A stretch of 64,000 nucleotides of DNA, from contig CP064971.1 in NCBI GenBank assembly GCA_016699325.1, positions 930,001-994,000 on the forward strand. Reading direction: 5' to 3'. The translations under genes were made by a program, and so were the position numbers. Of the stretch, positions 25,155 to 34,869 are shown one piece after another (within the stretch, counting starts at the first letter, position 1; each line of letters begins with the position of its first letter). Under the pieces are notes generated by a model. The model did no database searches, was not told the DNA's origin, and saw only the letters and a program-made list of their open reading frames with translations. This stretch comes from Methanolinea sp. (GTDB taxonomy: Archaea; Halobacteriota; Methanomicrobia; Methanomicrobiales; Methanospirillaceae).

Positions 25155-26273
25155 TCACTCAGGATTTCCTGAACCGACTTTTTTCCGCTGGGCGATATGA
25201 TAGCCTGAGATGACCGTGACAAACTCCCCGAATGCAGCATCAAGTTCCCGGTCACCGGTATCTATGAAGAGGTATGGTGTCTCTGCCAGCTTATGCGGGG
25301 TTGCTACGATGATGATGTTCCCGGTTCCAATCCGGCTGAGAACACGGGGACTAACCTGTTGCGTCCCTCTGCCGAGCACCGACCCCTGGGCGCCGATAAT
25401 GCTGATCACCAGCCGGGCCGGTCTCCCGTTTGCGAGGAGGGCCAGCATCCCTTCTTCATTCAGGTCACTTCCTTCAAGACGGGCATCCTGCACGGCATCG
25501 AAGCCGAGAAGGGTCTTTTCGATATCCAGCTCCCGGGCTATCGCCCGGGTGGTGCTTCCCGGACCGATAATGTAAAGGATATCAGGTGTTCCCCGGATGA
25601 CTTCGGCGATAAAGCGCCCGATACCGGCCTTTGCCAGGTCCTCGTCCTGGTCTTCATAGACCTGCTTTGCTCCCTGCACGAAACCCGGCAGGTACGGGCT
25701 CTTCGCATAGCCGTGCAGCATCGCCTTCAGTTCCCCCTTCCGGTAGGCTTCCTCGTCGATGTCCATCACTTCGGCATCGCGGAGGTGGAGCGGTGCAGAG
25801 GCACCTGTCCTGAGTATTTCCGCCGCTGCCGCCGGACTTACTGCAAAGACCGCTGAATACATTTTCACCCCGGCTGGGATGCCGAGAAGGGGGACGGTAT
25901 CGGATACCACGTCATACAGGTCCCGCGCCGTTCCGTCTCCGCCACAGAAGAGGATCAGCTCGGCGCCGGATTTAAGGAACTCCCTGCAGGCCTCTTTGGT
26001 ATCTGCTGCAGTAGTAACCTGCGGTGTCTGGTAAACAACCAGGAAACCGGTAATTCCTGCCTCCTCAAGCACCTCCTCTCCCATCGGGCCGGAACAGGTG
26101 ATGTAGCGGAGCGGGACATCCTTCAGCAGGTCGATCGTCTGGTGTGCCCGGGAAGCGGCCATCGGTCGGGCGCCCTTGCTGATAGCTTCGGCAAGCATCC
26201 CGTCGGTTCCTTTCAGTCCGACCGCACCACCCATGCCGGCAATAGGGTTGATGAGAAAGCCGATGGTCTTCAT
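25155..26273 (-). CDS. ATP-NAD kinase family protein (AcoX-like)
   Basis: A 372-residue protein opening MKTIGFLINPIAGMGG, with the kinase motif LILFCGGDGTARDLYDVV and a later GIPAGVKMYSAVFAVSP. These mark the NAD/diacylglycerol kinase superfamily, COG3199 branch, which is longer than ordinary NAD kinase. An in-frame ATG at 26351 overlaps the trpB2 stop as ATGA and would add 26 residues that look non-homologous (SPPHFTSTNNQN), so the start is uncertain. Catalysis of NAD phosphorylation is likely but not shown. Confidence 0.8.
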   Translation of the reverse strand: MKTIGFLINPIAGMGGAVGLKGTDGMLAEAISKGARPMAASRAHQTIDLLKDVPLRYITCSGPMGEEVLEEAGITGFLVVYQTPQVTTAADTKEACREFLKSGAELILFCGGDGTARDLYDVVSDTVPLLGIPAGVKMYSAVFAVSPAAAAEILRTGASAPLHLRDAEVMDIDEEAYRKGELKAMLHGYAKSPYLPGFVQGAKQVYEDQDEDLAKAGIGRFIAEVIRGTPDILYIIGPGSTTRAIARELDIEKTLLGFDAVQDARLEGSDLNEEGMLALLANGRPARLVISIIGAQGSVLGRGTQQVSPRVLSRIGTGNIIIVATPHKLAETPYLFIDTGDRELDAAFGEFVTVISGYHIAQRKKVGSGNPE

Positions 26274-26347
26274 GATCAGAAAAGAGCGGAGTATGGTATT
26301 CTGATTATTGGTTGAGGTGAAGTGTGGGGGTGATTGGTATCTCCAGC

Positions 26348-27706
26348 TCATCCCACCTTCGGCAGCCGCGCTAACGATTCCCGAATCAACTGTTCCGGAT
26401 ACTCGTAATCGACCAGAGCTTTGGCATAGAACGCGTCGTACGCGGACATGTCAAAGTTGCCGTGTCCGGAGCAGTTGAAGAGTATGGTCTTTGCCTCCCC
26501 GCTCTGCCGGCATTTGAGTGCCTCATCGATGACGGCTTTTACCGCATGGGAGGTCTCGGGTGCAACGATGATTCCCTCAGAGCGGGCGAAGGTCTGCGCA
26601 GCAGTGAACACCTCGTTCTGGTGGTATGACACCGCACGGATAACTCCATCGTGGACCAGGCGTGAGAGAATGGGAGAGCCCCCATGATACCGCAGGCCCC
26701 CGGCATGGATGGCAGGCGGAACGAAATCATGCCCGAGCGTATACATCTTGAGGAGGGGAGTCAGGCCGGCAACATCACCGTAATCATAGGTAAAGATCCC
26801 CTTGGTCAGAGTCGGGCAGGATGCCGGCTCCACCGCGACGATATCGATATCCGGGTGTTTCCCGGTCAGCTTATCACCGGCAAAGGGGAATGATATGCCG
26901 GCAAAGTTGGACCCTCCACCAACGCAGCCTACAACGGTATCCGGGTAATGCTCAACAGTAGCCATCTGCTCGCGCGCCTCAAGGCCGATGACGGTCTGGT
27001 GCAGGCAGACATGGTTCAGCACGGAGCCAAGCGAGTAATTGGTATTATCGTGGGTTGCCGCATCTTCTACGGCCTCTGATATGGCTATACCAAGGCTCCC
27101 TGGTGTGTCAGGGGCCTTCTCAAGGATAGCACGACCTGAATTGGTCCTGGTGCTGGGGCTGGGGATACATTCTGCTCCCCAGACCTGCATCATGGATTTT
27201 CGGTAAGGTTTCTGGGTATAACTTGCCCGGACCATGTAGATCGTCGCCTGCAGACCGAAGAGAGTGGTTGCAAAGGCAAGCGCTGATCCCCACTGACCTG
27301 CTCCGGTCTCGGTGGCAATCCGCTCGATTCCAGCCTTCATGTTGTAATATACCTGCGGTACGGCAGTGTTCGGCTTGTGGCTTCCGGGCGGGCTTACTCC
27401 CTCCCACTTGTAATAGATCCTGGCAGGAGTCTTGAGTGCCTTTTCCAGCCGGTATGCACGGTAGAGCGGGCTTGGCCTCCAGAGACGCAGGACATCGAGC
27501 ACCTCTCCCGGAATATCGATAAAGCGGTCAGGGCTCATCTCCTGTTTTATCAGCTCCATGGGAAAGATGGCCTTCAGGTCATCCGGTACAACCGGTTTTC
27601 CAGTTGCCGGGTGGAGAGGTGGTTCCAGCGGTGAGGGGAGGTCTGCCATCACATTATACCAGCGCCGTGGAATGTCCTCTTCGGAAAGGAATATCTTGGT
27701 ATTCAT
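26348..27706 (-). CDS. trpB2: Tryptophan synthase beta-like, TrpB2 type
   Basis: A 452-residue PLP enzyme of the TrpB2 group, which has a longer N-terminus than classic TrpB1 and does not complex with TrpA strongly. PLP lysine is Lys111 in GSHKPNTA; VGCVGGGSNFAG binds the phosphate, and FNCSGHGNFDM is the C-terminal motif. It would make tryptophan from indole and serine. A decayed trpA lies about 1.2 kb downstream, so this gene may be the only remaining tryptophan synthase component here. The promoter carries a palindrome-rich TATA element. Confidence 0.94.
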   Translation of the reverse strand: MNTKIFLSEEDIPRRWYNVMADLPSPLEPPLHPATGKPVVPDDLKAIFPMELIKQEMSPDRFIDIPGEVLDVLRLWRPSPLYRAYRLEKALKTPARIYYKWEGVSPPGSHKPNTAVPQVYYNMKAGIERIATETGAGQWGSALAFATTLFGLQATIYMVRASYTQKPYRKSMMQVWGAECIPSPSTRTNSGRAILEKAPDTPGSLGIAISEAVEDAATHDNTNYSLGSVLNHVCLHQTVIGLEAREQMATVEHYPDTVVGCVGGGSNFAGISFPFAGDKLTGKHPDIDIVAVEPASCPTLTKGIFTYDYGDVAGLTPLLKMYTLGHDFVPPAIHAGGLRYHGGSPILSRLVHDGVIRAVSYHQNEVFTAAQTFARSEGIIVAPETSHAVKAVIDEALKCRQSGEAKTILFNCSGHGNFDMSAYDAFYAKALVDYEYPEQLIRESLARLPKVG

Positions 27707-27722
27707 GGTAGCTGGTTAGCAG

Positions 27723-27748
27723 TGTATACATATATACATTGTTGTATA
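27723..27748 (-). promoter_or_regulatory. trpB2 TATA region with ACATTGTTGTATA element
   Basis: The stretch TGTATACATATATACA serves as a TATA box on the minus strand about 20-30 bases before the trpB2 ATG; plus-strand ACATTGTTGTATA (27736-27748) lies just upstream of it. It differs at one of 13 positions from the element in front of the DUF2178-HTH pair. Confidence 0.5.
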
Positions 27749-28260
27749 AGAACGGTAGTTGATGGAGTGATCCGGGTTAACAGATCAATCACGAGCCTCC
27801 CAACCGATCGGGCTCCTTACCACACCTTCGGCGACCGGACCGCCGGCAGGGGTCATGCTTATCTTATCGGGTTGCGATATCCTTTGCATCCCCCTGGATC
27901 GTAACTGTCAGCGATGCCTGCGGTGCAAAAAAAATCGGGAAACCGATGGCAGAGTTCAGTTATATCCCATTTCTGCCTCCTTTCCCCACCCATTGAATAT
28001 TCGCATGGCAGGCCACGCGGGGTCGGTTTTTCCGCAACGTTTCTCCGGGAGATAGGGAAGAGGCGTTCGCCATGTATGATGAACAGTTACGTTCAACTGG
28101 ACCTTCCCCTGCACGGTCTGAAAAGGATGATCCAGGTTCGACCCGGGAGCCACGTAACCCTGTGAAGGTTCACCTCACTGACCACGGGATACCATACCTG
28201 ACGGGAAGTGCTGGCCATCCTTTCCAGGATGACAGCACTCATCCCTGGATGGTTAATCGA
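27749..28260. other. Intergenic region without recognised gene
   Basis: About 510 bases between the trpB2 promoter and the transporter stop. Several short frames exist but none has recognisable motifs, a good ribosome-binding site or protein-like composition. I see no RNA gene. Confidence 0.35.
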
Positions 28261-29781
28261 TCATTTGCCGGGCAGGACCGCCCAGGCCGGGATCTCGGGT
28301 GATAACCCAAGCGCCGTTGGAACAAAGACGGTCATAAATACGGTCACCAGGATGCAGCCGATGATGTTGAGGGCAAAGCCCGCCCGTGCCATCTCCCTGG
28401 TCGAGATATAACCGGTCCCGTATGCGATGGCGTTCGGCGGGGTTCCCACCGGCAGCATGAACCCGAGCGATGATGCAAGTGTGGCGGCAACCATTAAAAG
28501 CATCGGATTGATCCCCATCGAGACTGCGGTGATGGCCATGAGCGGAACCATGATCGAAGCCATGGCCGTATTCGAGACAACCTCGTTTAGGAAGGTGATC
28601 ATCAGGGAGACAAGCAGCACGATCAGGATGAGGGGCAGTACCTGGAGTACTGTGAATGATGATGCAATGAGCTGCGCCAGGCCGCTTGCGATGATCCCTT
28701 CCGAGAGGCAGATGCCGCCTCCAAACAGGATGAGTACCCCCCAGGGGATCTTCCGTGCCGACTCCCAATCGAGGGTGAATATTCCTTTTTCCACGTCTAC
28801 CGGAAGCAGGAACAGGACAAGCGCCCCGGCAATCGCGATAGTTGCATCGCTTATCCCTGGGACATAGGTAGTGATCCCGGGAATGACCAGATCCCCGATG
28901 ATCTTTTCTTCGCGGAATATCCAGGCCAGGGCGACCAGGGAAAAAACGATGAGTGTCCACCGTTCCCCGGCACCGAGAGACCCCATCCCGGTCAGCTCCT
29001 GATGGATGACCTTCCTGCTGCCTGATATCTCCCGGGGAAGGTGCCGGTGGGCGATATACGTGAGCCAGAACCAGGCGATTGCGAGGAAGATAACCATGAA
29101 GGGGACCGCAAAGATCATCCATGAAAAGAAATCGATGCCTGGTGCCTCGGGGAAAATATTTGAGATCTGGGCCACAAGGATCCCGTTTGGAGGCGTTCCA
29201 ATCAGGGTCGCCATCCCGCCGATAGTTGCAGCATAGGCAACAGCAAGGATGAGACAGATGGCAAATTGCTTCTGCTCGGTATTATTTTCGTTTTGATCAG
29301 GAGCTGCTTCGGGAATGAGGGTTGCCACAAGAGCCATAGCGATCGGGATCATCATCATTGCCGTGGCGGTGTTGGAGATCCACATGGAGAGAAAGGCGGT
29401 GGCTGCCATGAACCCGAGGACCAGTTTCCGTGGGCCGCTGCCGAACAACCCGATGATATGGAGCGCGATCCGTTTATGGAGATTCCAGCGCATCATGGCG
29501 GCGGCAATGAAGAATCCGCCCATGAAGAGGAACACGGTCTGGTCGGCATACGATACAGCTGCCCCTTTTGGGGTCAGGATCCCCATGACCGGAAAGAGGA
29601 TCAGCGGGACGAGCGCTGTCGCATAAATAGGAATGGCCTCGGTCAGCCACCATACGACCATCAGGCCGGTCACCGCAGCGGCATACTTTGCTTCCGGAGG
29701 AATCGATACGGGATCGAGGGGGAGCAGGGATATAACGATGAAGACCAGTATTCCCGCGATGATTCCTATCGATTTCTGCAT
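28261..29781 (-). CDS. DASS-family sodium/anion (dicarboxylate) symporter
   Basis: A 506-residue inner-membrane protein of the divalent anion:Na+ symporter family (SLC13). The two inverted-repeat hairpin motifs are seen as WISNTATAMMMIPIA in the first half and LNEVVSNTAMASIMVP in the second, both holding the Ser-Asn-Thr sodium-site residues. About eleven hydrophobic segments. Likely substrates are succinate, malate or sulfate; fumarate/succinate chemistry by Tfr in the same window makes a dicarboxylate plausible, but this is inference. Last residues AWAVLPGK end inside the membrane region. Confidence 0.92.
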   Translation of the reverse strand: MQKSIGIIAGILVFIVISLLPLDPVSIPPEAKYAAAVTGLMVVWWLTEAIPIYATALVPLILFPVMGILTPKGAAVSYADQTVFLFMGGFFIAAAMMRWNLHKRIALHIIGLFGSGPRKLVLGFMAATAFLSMWISNTATAMMMIPIAMALVATLIPEAAPDQNENNTEQKQFAICLILAVAYAATIGGMATLIGTPPNGILVAQISNIFPEAPGIDFFSWMIFAVPFMVIFLAIAWFWLTYIAHRHLPREISGSRKVIHQELTGMGSLGAGERWTLIVFSLVALAWIFREEKIIGDLVIPGITTYVPGISDATIAIAGALVLFLLPVDVEKGIFTLDWESARKIPWGVLILFGGGICLSEGIIASGLAQLIASSFTVLQVLPLILIVLLVSLMITFLNEVVSNTAMASIMVPLMAITAVSMGINPMLLMVAATLASSLGFMLPVGTPPNAIAYGTGYISTREMARAGFALNIIGCILVTVFMTVFVPTALGLSPEIPAWAVLPGK

Positions 29782-29823
29782 AAAGCTAACGATGAGATGT
29801 TATCTGGTATGAATCTCGCGATT

Positions 29824-30330
29824 TTAATCGCCAGGGAGCGGGAGGATTGTCCCTTTCCTGCTCCGCGTGTCAAACAGGGCGCAGGTCTGAGATCCGGTAA
29901 GGTATCCGCACACCTCCCCGGGGTTGATCACCAGGGTCCTGCCATGGGACGATACCGAAGCCTGGTGAGTATGCCCATGAACGACCAGGTCAAAGAGTCC
30001 GCTCTCGATCAGGTCAGCCAGCAGCACGTTCTCGTGACCATGGAGCAGGGCAACCCGGAGTCCTTCGCATTCCATATCGTGAAAGTTGCCTACAATCTGC
30101 ACGTTTCCTCTATCGCGGCACCGGTTCTCCAGGAGATCGCGGTCTCCATCGTTGTTCCCGAATACCCCGATTACAGTTCCCTCAAGCCCGGCGAGGACTG
30201 GTATCACGAACGGCGAGACGAAATCCCCGGTATGGAGAAAGAGGTCGTCCGCTTCACGGTTCAGGAGCTCGACAGCCTTCCCGATAGCCGCGAGGTGATC
30301 ATGAGTGTCACCGAGTATGCCGATTCTCAT
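29824..30330 (-). CDS. YfcE/MJ0936-type metallophosphoesterase
   Basis: A 168-residue calcineurin-like phosphodiesterase. Metal ligands are visible in order: GDTHD, GDFVSP, GNNDG, LLHGHE and HGHTHQA. The length and motif set correspond to the MJ0936/YfcE group, which hydrolyses phosphodiesters with Mn or Ni in the cytoplasm. Natural substrate unknown. It is on the same strand as the DUF362 gene upstream of it (55 bases apart). Confidence 0.92.
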   Translation of the reverse strand: MRIGILGDTHDHLAAIGKAVELLNREADDLFLHTGDFVSPFVIPVLAGLEGTVIGVFGNNDGDRDLLENRCRDRGNVQIVGNFHDMECEGLRVALLHGHENVLLADLIESGLFDLVVHGHTHQASVSSHGRTLVINPGEVCGYLTGSQTCALFDTRSRKGTILPLPGD

Positions 30331-30385
30331 ATCAACTTCCTCCCCATACCTGATCGGGAATGCCCTGAAAAATAGATACCCGGTG

Positions 30386-31288
30386 TCACCCTTCCTCCCT
30401 GAGAATCATCGCAATTCGCTCCGCATCGTTCCTGCTCTCTCCGGTGAGCGGAATCAGCTCAATATCCCGCGGGTCGCTGCACCCCACCCCCAGTTCAGCG
30501 GCGCGTGCTATCTGGTCCAGGGAGAATATCCTCCCGTTCATCACTTCGGGAGTGGACCCGTGCGATCGGAGTAGCGCAATCCCAGCAGCATCAATGGCGA
30601 CCCTGTCCCGGCTCCCCAACAGGAGTCCGGGGGATATCAGCTCACCATCCTCAGGCCCTCCGGCGACAAATCCTTCCATGGCATCCATGAGTACCATGTC
30701 CACCGGATACGCCCGGTTAATTTCCGCAATCATCTGCCGCTGGAATGGCGAGCTGTGGAGCTCGTGCATGAAATCGTACACACTGCCGGGAACGGTCTTT
30801 GCCAGGAGGCCGACCGAATTTTTGAGGGAGAGGGTGAAATGGCCGCCGAACCTGTGGGTCTTGAGACAGCAGGTCTGGATCACCGCACCGGACGAGAGGA
30901 GCCTTTCGGGAAGGAAAAATCCATTTTTCCAGTGGCTCCCGTCACGAGGGATGTGGATCCAGCCTGACGCCGGGAGTTCATCCAGGACGATGACATCTGC
31001 TGCAAGTGGGGCAAGGGTTTCATAGACACGGCACCGCTGGAGGACCTGGCGGGTAGACCCCATGCCGCTCCGCTCAAGCAGGGCAAGGGAAGCCGGATCC
31101 CGGTCCATGATAGTATCGACGAGTGCCCCGAGGGTTTCGGGATGGGTTGAGGCTGGAAATGGATCTGCACTGTTATAATTTGCCTTGAGCGCCACCGCCT
31201 TTCGGGAAATATCAGGTCCAACCGCTTCGAATACCATCGGGATTCCACTCGCGCGATCATTCGTCGCTATTACAAATACCTCTGCCAT
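30386..31288 (-). CDS. DUF362-family protein
   Basis: A 300-residue protein of the DUF362 family: VALKANYNSADPFPAST near the N-terminus, CCLKTHRFGGHFTLSLKNSVG in the middle and IDAAGIALLRSHG near the end. Many DUF362 proteins carry a C-terminal ferredoxin; here there is none, the chain ending shortly after RDIELIPL. Only three cysteines are seen, so no iron-sulfur cluster of standard type is apparent. Role unknown. Divergent from the aldehyde dehydrogenase gene, 70 bases apart. Confidence 0.85.
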   Translation of the reverse strand: MAEVFVIATNDRASGIPMVFEAVGPDISRKAVALKANYNSADPFPASTHPETLGALVDTIMDRDPASLALLERSGMGSTRQVLQRCRVYETLAPLAADVIVLDELPASGWIHIPRDGSHWKNGFFLPERLLSSGAVIQTCCLKTHRFGGHFTLSLKNSVGLLAKTVPGSVYDFMHELHSSPFQRQMIAEINRAYPVDMVLMDAMEGFVAGGPEDGELISPGLLLGSRDRVAIDAAGIALLRSHGSTPEVMNGRIFSLDQIARAAELGVGCSDPRDIELIPLTGESRNDAERIAMILREEG

Positions 31289-31358
31289 GACAAACCCGGA
31301 TAACCAGTCTGGGTGATGGACTCATTAAAGGTTTTTCCGGATCGGGAGCGTTCGCACC

Positions 31359-32867
31359 ATGACAACCCGGTTACAGACCGGCAATCCACTCAACTGTCCC
31401 GGAGTGGTTAAATCACTTGCTGGCGATTCTCTCTCCATGCAGATGAGGATTGGGGGCAGTGATGTCTCTTCGCCCGACGATGGTTGGATCCCGGTCATCA
31501 ACCCGGCAACCGGTACGGTAATTGACACGGTGCCGGAAGGGACGCTCTTCGAAGTTGAGGAGGCTGTTTGTGCTGCTGAAGCCGCTTTCGATGCATGGGC
31601 CGCCCATACAGTGCGGGAGCGGGGCATGGTGCTTTTCAGGGCAGCTGTATCTGTGCGCAACCGGCTCAATGAGCTCGCAGCACTCCTCACCGCTGAACAG
31701 GGAAAGCCGTTACGAGAAGCAGTCGATGAAGTCCGCGGCTTTGCCAACATCCTCGAATTTTATGCCGGTATCGCAGGAGCCATGCATGGCGACTTTATCA
31801 ACCTCGGATCGAATGGTGACTGCCTGGTGCGACATGAGCCTATCGGCGTCTGCGGAGCAATCGCTCCATGGAACATGCCGGTAATCATCATGGGCTGGAA
31901 GATCGGGCCGGCACTCCTGGCCGGAAACACCCTGGTCTTCAAGCCGGCATCGGAAACCCCTCTCACAAGCCTCTCGATCGGAAGTCTTATGGAGGAAGCA
32001 GGTCTTCCCCCTGGCGTCCTTAACATCGTTACCGGCAGGGGGAGTGTCGTGGGTGAGGCCCTGGTGAAGCACCCGAGGATCGGAAAGATCTCGTTCACCG
32101 GTGACGGTGAGACTGGCGACCGGGTACGCGAGCTCGCCGGGTCACGACTGGCGGAAATCCACCTCGAGCTTGGCGGGTCAGACCCGATGATTGTCTGGAA
32201 GGATGCCGATATCGGGGAAGCGGTTGACGGTGCGGTCCGCGGACGGTTCTACAATGCTGGCCAGACCTGCACTGCCGTGAAACGGTTGTTCATCCACGAG
32301 GAAATTGCAGGTGTTTTCATCGCACAGCTGAAACGAAAGGTCGAGAGCCTGATCGTCGGGGACGGTTCCAATCCTTCGGTCCAGATGGGGCCTCTTACCG
32401 GAATGGCCATCTTCGAACGGATCGCATCGATGGTAGAAGAGGTACGGAAGAAAGACCAGGGGACAATCCTGACCGGGGGGTTTCCACTCTCCGGGCCCGG
32501 GTTTGAGGGAGGGTTCTTCTATTCGCCCACCCTTGTGACAGATCCGGGTCCGCTCTGCCCCCTCATGAACCGTGAAGTCTTCGGCCCGGTGCTCCCCGTC
32601 AGCGTAATCCGGAGCCTTGATGAGGCGATATCCCGCGCGAATGAGACCCGGTACGGGCTCGGGGCATCTGTCTGGACCCGGGATATGGTAATTGCCCGCG
32701 AGGTTTTCTCGCGCGTGGATGCGGGTGTGGTATGGCTGAACCGGCACACCGTCCTACCCCCCGAAATACCGTTCGGAGGCGTCAAGGCAAGCGGACTTGG
32801 ACGGGAGAACGGGTTGCAGGCCTACCGGAACTACACTCGGACCAAGGCCTTTTTCCTGAACTGGTGA
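31359..32867 (+). CDS. NAD(P)-dependent aldehyde dehydrogenase
   Basis: About 500 residues of the ALDH superfamily: cofactor segment APWNMPVIIMGWKIGPALLAG, catalytic glutamate in LELGGSDPM and catalytic cysteine in AGQTCTAVKRLF, with the C-terminal EIPFGGVKASGLGREN. In methanogens one ALDH is lactaldehyde dehydrogenase, giving lactate for F420; this is one possibility, but succinate-semialdehyde or other aldehydes are equally allowed. Residues 1-25 look non-homologous, and an ATG at 31437 (MQMRIGG) may be the true start although it lacks a ribosome-binding site. Confidence 0.93.
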   Translation: MTTRLQTGNPLNCPGVVKSLAGDSLSMQMRIGGSDVSSPDDGWIPVINPATGTVIDTVPEGTLFEVEEAVCAAEAAFDAWAAHTVRERGMVLFRAAVSVRNRLNELAALLTAEQGKPLREAVDEVRGFANILEFYAGIAGAMHGDFINLGSNGDCLVRHEPIGVCGAIAPWNMPVIIMGWKIGPALLAGNTLVFKPASETPLTSLSIGSLMEEAGLPPGVLNIVTGRGSVVGEALVKHPRIGKISFTGDGETGDRVRELAGSRLAEIHLELGGSDPMIVWKDADIGEAVDGAVRGRFYNAGQTCTAVKRLFIHEEIAGVFIAQLKRKVESLIVGDGSNPSVQMGPLTGMAIFERIASMVEEVRKKDQGTILTGGFPLSGPGFEGGFFYSPTLVTDPGPLCPLMNREVFGPVLPVSVIRSLDEAISRANETRYGLGASVWTRDMVIAREVFSRVDAGVVWLNRHTVLPPEIPFGGVKASGLGRENGLQAYRNYTRTKAFFLNW

Positions 32868-32981
32868 TTTCCCTGCCGGGCTCCAGGGGTGGCTCCCTTG
32901 GTGAGGCATGTTCTTATCAATAGCTCTTTCCATGCCTGCCCGGTGACACGAGATGCCCAAAGAACCCCGTTCTTTGCCCGC

Positions 32982-34139
32982 TCACTCATGTCGCAGGGCT
33001 TCGATGGGATTCAGATTCGATGCCTTCCATGCCGGGTAGAGACCCGAAAGGAGGCTGGTACCTATCCCAAACGCCACACCATAGGCGATGAAGATCAGGC
33101 TCGATGGAACAAAGAGGTACTCGGTAGTCTGCAACATCACGGTACTGATGGCATATCCCCCGAATATGGAGAGAACCCCACCGATACTGCTTCCGATTAG
33201 GCCGAGGATAAGGGCCTCGTAGAGGAACATACGCCGTATTTCCTTCCGCTTTGTCCCGATGCTCCGAAGTACACCGATCTCCTTGATGCGCTCCGTCACC
33301 GACATCAGCATGACGTTGAGGATGCTCACTCCCGCCACAATCAGGGAAATCCCCCCAATCGCTGTGACGAAGGTGGAGATCTGTCCGAAAGCGGTGAGGA
33401 TGGTGTCGAGGATCGCCCGGGTATCGATAACATCCACCACGGTTTCCCTGCGGTTCAGCTGGCGTTCGATATCAGATTTCACTTCCTCGATCTGGGTGAG
33501 CTGTTTCACCTTGACGATGACCAGATTGTACCCGTTCTGGCCAAACGCATTCTCAAACCACTTGCTCTCGACCACGATGCCATAATCGGGATTGATGTCA
33601 AACCCCATCCCCCGCTCTTCAAGGATGCCGACAACACGCAGGGATCCCTTATCTCCCACGGAAATACGGGACCCGACCTTGATATGGTTGTCATGGGCAA
33701 ACCTCGACCCCACCATTGCCGAAGAAGAACCGCGGAGATAGGTTCCTTCCGCAAGCTCGAGAAGGATAGGAATATCGTCTGATTTGAGACCGTATATCAC
33801 CCCTACTGTATCTTCAGCCCCTATCTTCATCCGGGCACTCCCTGAATATACCGGAACGGTGACCTGCGGTGCGACCACCCGCCGTATCTGCTCAACATCG
33901 CGATCCGATATGAGCTCGGGGGCACTCCCGCCTCCGCCAAACCCCATCCCCCCGGTGTGCGGAGTCACGATGATACTGTCACCGACTGTGGAAAGACTGT
34001 CCGAGATGGCGAGAACCAGGCTGTTTCCAAGGATTCCGATCGAGACGATGGTTACGACGCCGATGATGATGCCGAGCATGGCCAGCAGGGATCGCAGCCA
34101 GTGAAGGCGGACATTCCGACGCGCAAAATCAAAGAACAT
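32982..34139 (-). CDS. ABC transporter permease, MacB/FtsX type
   Basis: A 385-residue permease with one N-terminal membrane helix (LRSLLAMLGIIIGVVTIVSIG), a large extracytoplasmic MacB-PCD-like domain, and three C-terminal helices, the FtsX topology. Start at the ATG before FFDFARRNVRLHWLR, which overlaps the ATPase end by 11 bases; the longer frame is antisense-like. Such permeases move lipoproteins, peptides or lipids across or within the membrane rather than importing solutes. Confidence 0.92.
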   Translation of the reverse strand: MFFDFARRNVRLHWLRSLLAMLGIIIGVVTIVSIGILGNSLVLAISDSLSTVGDSIIVTPHTGGMGFGGGGSAPELISDRDVEQIRRVVAPQVTVPVYSGSARMKIGAEDTVGVIYGLKSDDIPILLELAEGTYLRGSSSAMVGSRFAHDNHIKVGSRISVGDKGSLRVVGILEERGMGFDINPDYGIVVESKWFENAFGQNGYNLVIVKVKQLTQIEEVKSDIERQLNRRETVVDVIDTRAILDTILTAFGQISTFVTAIGGISLIVAGVSILNVMLMSVTERIKEIGVLRSIGTKRKEIRRMFLYEALILGLIGSSIGGVLSIFGGYAISTVMLQTTEYLFVPSSLIFIAYGVAFGIGTSLLSGLYPAWKASNLNPIEALRHE

Positions 34140-34869
34140 TCGCGAGTGCACCGGCCTGTTCCTCAGGTATGGATATTTTACCATCAACAATACGAATGAT
34201 TCGCCGTGCGTACTTCGCGATAGCCGGGTCATGAGTCACCATGATAATCGTCTTGCCCTGGTTGCGGTTGAGATCGTCAAGAAGAACCATGATAGCGGTG
34301 CCCGTCTTCGAATCCAGGTTGCCGGTGGGTTCATCGGCAAGAAGGATCTCGGGATCGTTGACCAGCGCCCTGGCTATTGCCACCCGCTGCTGCTGGCCTC
34401 CTGACAGTTCACTTGGTTTATGGGAAAAGAGACTTTCATCGAGGTTCATGGCAGCCAGCACCTCCCGGCATCGTCCGATGCAGTTGCGGCTCCCGGTCTT
34501 CAGGATGAGAGGATACTGCACATTCTCAAGGGCATTGAGGAGGGGGAGGAGGTTGAACTGCTGGAAGATGAATCCGATATGATCTCTCCGCAACACCGTC
34601 AGTTCCTCGTCGGTCATGCCCCTGGTATTCCTCCCCTTTATGCAGAGATCTCCACAGGTGGGTGTGTCGAGGCACCCCATCAGGTTGAGCAGGGTCGATT
34701 TTCCCGATCCCGAGGGTCCCATGATGGCGATGAAGTCGCCCGGGACGATATCGAGGCTTACCCCGTCGAGGGCCCGTACGTCCCCGCCCTCAAGCGGGTA
34801 TATCTTGGTCACCTCACGGAACCTGATAATCGACCCGTTGCTGCAGATCTCATTCAGCTCTTCTTCCAT
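34129..34869 (-). CDS. ABC transporter ATPase, MacB/LolD type
   Basis: A 246-residue nucleotide-binding subunit: Walker A GPSGSGKSTLLNLMG, Q-loop FIFQQFNLLP, signature LSGGQQQRVAIARAL, Walker B ILLADEPTGNLD, and H-loop VTHDP. The TGNLD and FQQFNLLP forms are characteristic of the LolD/MacB group. It overlaps the genes on both sides, giving tight coupling with its permease and with a surface-exposed partner. Confidence 0.96.
   Translation of the reverse strand: MEEELNEICSNGSIIRFREVTKIYPLEGGDVRALDGVSLDIVPGDFIAIMGPSGSGKSTLLNLMGCLDTPTCGDLCIKGRNTRGMTDEELTVLRRDHIGFIFQQFNLLPLLNALENVQYPLILKTGSRNCIGRCREVLAAMNLDESLFSHKPSELSGGQQQRVAIARALVNDPEILLADEPTGNLDSKTGTAIMVLLDDLNRNQGKTIIMVTHDPAIAKYARRIIRIVDGKISIPEEQAGALANVL

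Noticed and set aside
29266..30375. Plus-strand frame of 369 residues
   Set aside because: Antisense to both the DASS transporter and the phosphodiesterase, whose motifs are intact.
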